This document shows, piece after piece, positions 31,690 to 33,796 of a DNA stretch of 33,796 nucleotides (position 1 is the first letter of the stretch; the number at the start of each line of letters is the position of its first letter). The position numbers and the translations under genes are program-made. The DNA comes from Nanobdellota archaeon (GTDB lineage Archaea > Nanobdellota > Nanobdellia > Pacearchaeales > GW2011-AR1). The notes below the pieces were generated by a model, which saw only the letters and a program-made list of their open reading frames with translations, was not told where the DNA came from and made no database searches. The stretch is taken from positions 1-33,796 of the forward strand of contig JAHIRT010000063.1 in assembly GCA_018818285.1 (NCBI GenBank), in the 5' to 3' direction.

Positions 31690-32097
31690 ATGAATGAACA
31701 AAAAATTATTGTGTCAGGAAAGAGAAAAAGGTGTGTAGCGAGAGCAATGATAACTACTGGAAGTGGTAAAATTATAATTAACAAAAGACCTTATGAATTA
31801 CTAAAAGGCATAAGAAGATTGATAATTGAGGAACCATTAAGAATAGCAAAGGAAATATTAGGAAAGATAAACTACGATATTTCTGTTACAACAAAAGGAG
31901 GAGGGCAGGAATCTATGATTGAAGCATCAAGACTTGCTATTGCAAGAGCTCTTGTCGAGACAAGCAAATCAAAAGAATTAGAAAAAGCATATCTTGATTA
32001 TGACAGAAATCTTTTAGTTGCAGATACAAGAAGAAAAGAAGTTTATAAACCAGGGGACAGCAAGGCGAGGGCAGCAAGACAGAGTAGTAAGAGGTAA
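31690..32097 (+). CDS. rps9: Ribosomal protein uS9
   Basis: 135 residues. Seen are VSGKRKRCVARAMITTGSGKIIINKRPYELL, TTKGGGQESMIEASRLAIARALVE and the C-terminal DTRRKEVYKPGDSKARAARQSSKR, whose final SKR-type tail contacts P-site tRNA. Last gene of the operon; a T-rich tract (ATTTTTTCTTTTTAC) after the stop probably ends transcription. Rpo10, which often follows it in archaea, is instead upstream at 29827. Confidence 0.97.
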   Translation: MNEQKIIVSGKRKRCVARAMITTGSGKIIINKRPYELLKGIRRLIIEEPLRIAKEILGKINYDISVTTKGGGQESMIEASRLAIARALVETSKSKELEKAYLDYDRNLLVADTRRKEVYKPGDSKARAARQSSKR

Positions 32098-32140
32098 TTA
32101 ATTTTTTCTTTTTACTGGGTGGTTTTTATATCTTGGAGGT

Positions 32141-32500
32141 CTACTTGATTTTTTTTGTAGGTAATTTATTTCTTAAAATAGGATAAGAATCTCCTGTAAT
32201 TAATCTTCCTTCAGCCGGAACACATATTTCTTTTTGATAAAAATCAACTGATTTTTCTAACTGGCCCTCTCCTCTTTCTTTAAGATTCTTTTCTCCATTT
32301 GATTTGTATTCGACTATTACAACTTTTCTGGATTTTAACCAATAAATCAAATCAACAGAAGTATAAAATGAACCTCTTTTAAATAAGGCCACCTCTACAG
32401 ATGATGTTAAAACCTCCTTCTTTTGGAGTCCAATTATTTCAGGATGTAATCTTAATACTTCAAGTGCCCTTCTATGCAAACTTCTTTCCTCTTTTGCCAT
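32141..32500 (-). CDS. Small PD-(D/E)XK-like nuclease-fold protein
   Basis: 119 residues from the ATG at 32498-32500 (MAKEERSLHRRAL). A TATA box centred 25.5 nt upstream excludes the longer ORF starting at 32548. The segment SVDLIYWLKSRKVVIVEYKSNGEKN carries D and ExK spaced as in PD-(D/E)XK nucleases such as Holliday junction resolvases and VRR/DUF91-like proteins. An N-terminal helix (LEVLRLHPEIIGLQ) supplies a possible Glu. It could also be a dead nuclease fold. It lies beside an orphan recombinase domain gene. Confidence 0.5.
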   Translation of the reverse strand: MAKEERSLHRRALEVLRLHPEIIGLQKKEVLTSSVEVALFKRGSFYTSVDLIYWLKSRKVVIVEYKSNGEKNLKERGEGQLEKSVDFYQKEICVPAEGRLITGDSYPILRNKLPTKKIK

Positions 32501-32521
32501 AAAAATTAAAAGAATTTTTAG

Positions 32522-32529
32522 TTTATAAA
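32522..32529 (-). promoter_or_regulatory. TATA box of the PD-(D/E)XK-like gene
   Basis: TTTATAAA, centred 25.5 nt from the ATG at 32500. It overlaps the extra codons of the longer ORF, so it decides the start. Confidence 0.6.
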
Positions 32530-32562
32530 AATAATAATAAACCAGCATATATAATAATAAGC

Positions 32563-33084
32563 TTATTTTATTCCTAAACCCTCTAATTTATTCTGAACTT
32601 TGTTGAATAATTCTGATGAGATTATTGGTTCATGATTTCCTTGTAAAATTTGTCCATTGAATTTAACTTTTCCAATATTGGTGAAATTTCTTAGAATCTT
32701 CTTTATTCCATTGACTGAAAATCCATGCTCTTTTGATAATTTGTTTAAGCTTATATCTTTTTCAAGAAAATCCATAAAAATTTTCTGAACTTTTAATTTT
32801 TTTCCCAAATCTAAAACTAATTTTTTATTTTCAATCTTGTATCCAAAAGGTGCTCTTGAAATCACATTTCCTTGTTTTACTTTTTTTTCCATTCCAATAA
32901 AATTTTTATTTGTTTGAAATTTTCTAAAGCTTTCTAAAGTCTGCCAATCTAATTTTTCATTAATATATTTTTCAAAATCTTCTTTGTTGTCTGGAGAAAA
33001 CTGAGCACATATTTTACATAATAACTTGTCAAATCTTTTTAAATTATTTGAATCTTCATAACTGCATTTTTCACATTTGTTCAT
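32563..33084 (-). CDS. Zinc finger plus serine-recombinase DNA-binding domain, no catalytic domain
   Basis: 173 residues. N-terminal CxxC pair (C4, C7 and C23, C26) forms a small zinc knuckle. Residues about 75-170 match the 'Recombinase' domain of large serine recombinases: RAPFGYKIENKKLVLDLGKK, VQKIFMDFLEKDISLNKLSKEHGFSVNGIKKILRN, then GKVKFNGQILQGNHEPIISSELFNKVQNKL. The resolvase catalytic domain with its serine is absent, and a leaderless promoter just before the ATG shows that this is a complete gene, not a random truncation. It may be a domesticated DNA-binding protein. Confidence 0.75.
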   Translation of the reverse strand: MNKCEKCSYEDSNNLKRFDKLLCKICAQFSPDNKEDFEKYINEKLDWQTLESFRKFQTNKNFIGMEKKVKQGNVISRAPFGYKIENKKLVLDLGKKLKVQKIFMDFLEKDISLNKLSKEHGFSVNGIKKILRNFTNIGKVKFNGQILQGNHEPIISSELFNKVQNKLEGLGIK

Positions 33085-33104
33085 TTTTAGTATAAGAATT
33101 AAAG

Positions 33105-33114
33105 ATTTATAAAT
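33105..33114. promoter_or_regulatory. Symmetric TATA box shared by two divergent genes
   Basis: ATTTATAAAT is palindromic and centred at 33109.5, exactly 25.5 nt from the ATG of the minus-strand gene (33084) and 25.5 nt from the ATG of the plus-strand gene (33135). Both genes should be leaderless. Confidence 0.65.
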
Positions 33115-33134
33115 TATGTTCTTTTCTTGTTTAT

Positions 33135-33563
33135 ATGGGATTAATAAAAATATTCTTTTGTGTTTTCTTAATATTTGTAATCATTTGTTTAGTAATTGCA
33201 GTATACTTTTATAATTTTCATGTTTTCAAAACCTTGAGAGTCTGCATTTCTAATGATGTTCAGGGAACTACGATATCCTGTTCAAATAACCAGGATTGCA
33301 TTAAATTAGTAAAAGAAAATATAGAAGAAATGAAAAGTTTGGGTAATCTTCCTGATTTCATGATGGTGAAAATAGATGAAGTTTTTAGTAAAATTGTTTA
33401 TTGTGATTCTAATTGTAAAATGAAAAAAATTTATGGTATGGGTTTTGGAGGAGTAGAGGAAGCTGAATTTTGTAAAGAATTGGAAGAAGAAATTAAAATA
33501 GAAATCAGAGGTAAGGAAGGTTGGGAATTTTTGAAATTTATGAAAGATAGTAAATTTGGTTAA
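33135..33563 (+). CDS. Membrane-anchored, cysteine-rich exported protein
   Basis: 142 residues. One N-terminal membrane segment at about 4-28 (IFFCVFLIFVIICLVIAVYFY), likely an uncleaved anchor. The outer domain has six cysteines (CISND, SCSNNQDC, YCDSNC, FCKEL) that could form three disulfide bonds. The rest is acidic and helical with a GYGMGFGG-like glycine run (YGMGFGGVEEAEFC). No family is recognised. It shares a promoter with the recombinase-domain protein, and its stop overlaps the helicase gene's stop. Confidence 0.65.
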   Translation: MGLIKIFFCVFLIFVIICLVIAVYFYNFHVFKTLRVCISNDVQGTTISCSNNQDCIKLVKENIEEMKSLGNLPDFMMVKIDEVFSKIVYCDSNCKMKKIYGMGFGGVEEAEFCKELEEEIKIEIRGKEGWEFLKFMKDSKFG

Positions 33564-33796
33564 ATCATTTCAAACACTCGAATATCTGGAGATAATAAAT
33601 AAATACAGTCTGATTCTGAACGAAGCCCCCTATAAATTCTTTGTAAAAATTCTCGTCTTGCTTTGTCCATATAAAATTTGCTATAATGTTGGGGCATTGT
33701 TCTTTTTAAAATTTTCCAGAAAAGAGAACTTACATTTGGAAAAGGAAATTTTGTCAGAACAATGCTATTGCAAATTTTTCCTGGGAAATCCACCCC
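33560..33796 (-). CDS. C-terminal part of a DinG/XPD-type superfamily 2 helicase, cut by the window edge
   Basis: The frame stays open to the last base: codons before the listed GTG 'start' read GVDFPGK, so this is the end of a longer gene. The sequence has the SF2 motif V region (GVDFPGK), SIVLTKFPFPNVSSLFW, and motif VI-like FLQRIYRGLRSESDCIYLLSPDIRV. This is the layout of DinG/Rad3 helicases, which are ATP-driven and often carry an Fe-S cluster further upstream (outside the window). In motif VI the usual QxxGRxxR appears as QRIYRGLR, a small change from consensus. Confidence 0.8.
   Translation of the reverse strand, partial: GVDFPGKICNSIVLTKFPFPNVSSLFWKILKRTMPQHYSKFYMDKARREFLQRIYRGLRSESDCIYLLSPDIRVFEMI

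Noticed and set aside
33560-33793. Listed GTG start of the 77-residue ORF
   Set aside because: The frame stays open to the window end and reads GVDFPGK, a helicase motif; it is a cut gene, not a small protein.
1-33796. CRISPR array, insertion sequence, transposase or prophage
   Set aside because: No regularly spaced repeats, no transposase ORF and no terminal repeats seen; the recombinase-domain protein has no catalytic domain.

Overview
The window is AT-rich and gene-dense, and it is archaeal. It carries archaeal/eukaryal-type ribosomal proteins (eL18, eL21, uS4, uS9, uS11, uS13, uL13), RNA polymerase subunits Rpo3, Rpo4 and Rpo10, the RNase P protein Rnp4, archaeal SecD/SecF, DUF655 and a tRNA-Leu with an archaeal-type intron. 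Short genes, an isolated 5S rRNA gene, a split ribosomal operon and mostly leaderless promoters suggest a small-genome DPANN-type lineage (Woesearchaeota/Pacearchaeota-like). That placement is inferred from gene content and style, not from a phylogeny.

Layout. (1) 1-18700 is a cell-surface glycan or lipid region: a GT8 glycosyltransferase, UDP-galactopyranose mutase, three B12-binding-type radical SAM enzymes, a Wzx-like flippase, two SPASM-type radical SAM proteins, a GT-C-like membrane protein, a methyltransferase, a DegT-type aminotransferase, a GT2 glycosyltransferase and a Gfo/Idh/MocA oxidoreductase. The last four-gene minus-strand run (Gfo, GT2, radical SAM, DegT) looks like an amino-sugar operon. 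(2) 18770-22240 is a minus-strand secF-secD operon with small membrane proteins. (3) 22300-26860 holds tRNA-Gly, tRNA-Arg, tRNA-Leu and a PIN protein, then the operon eL21-Rpo4-DUF655-(tiny ORFs)-uS13-uS4-uS11-Rpo3. (4) 26900-29740 is a LolD/MacB-like ABC system with an exported COG1361-like protein. (5) 29800-32100 holds Rpo10, Rnp4, 5S rRNA, an intron-bearing tRNA-Leu and the operon eL18-uL13-uS9. (6) 32141-33796 is an accessory edge: a small PD-(D/E)XK-like protein, an orphan recombinase DNA-binding domain with a zinc knuckle, a cysteine-rich anchored protein and the end of a DinG/XPD-type helicase.

Expression. Many first genes have a TATA box (TTTAWAAA-like) whose centre lies about 25.5 nt from the ATG, so they should be leaderless. 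This rule settles several start codons and shows two TATA boxes placed evenly between divergent genes. The two ribosomal operons and the ABC operon depart from the rule: they have short leaders with hairpins. Genes inside operons are often joined by a one-base gap (TAA-A-ATG) or an ATGA overlap.
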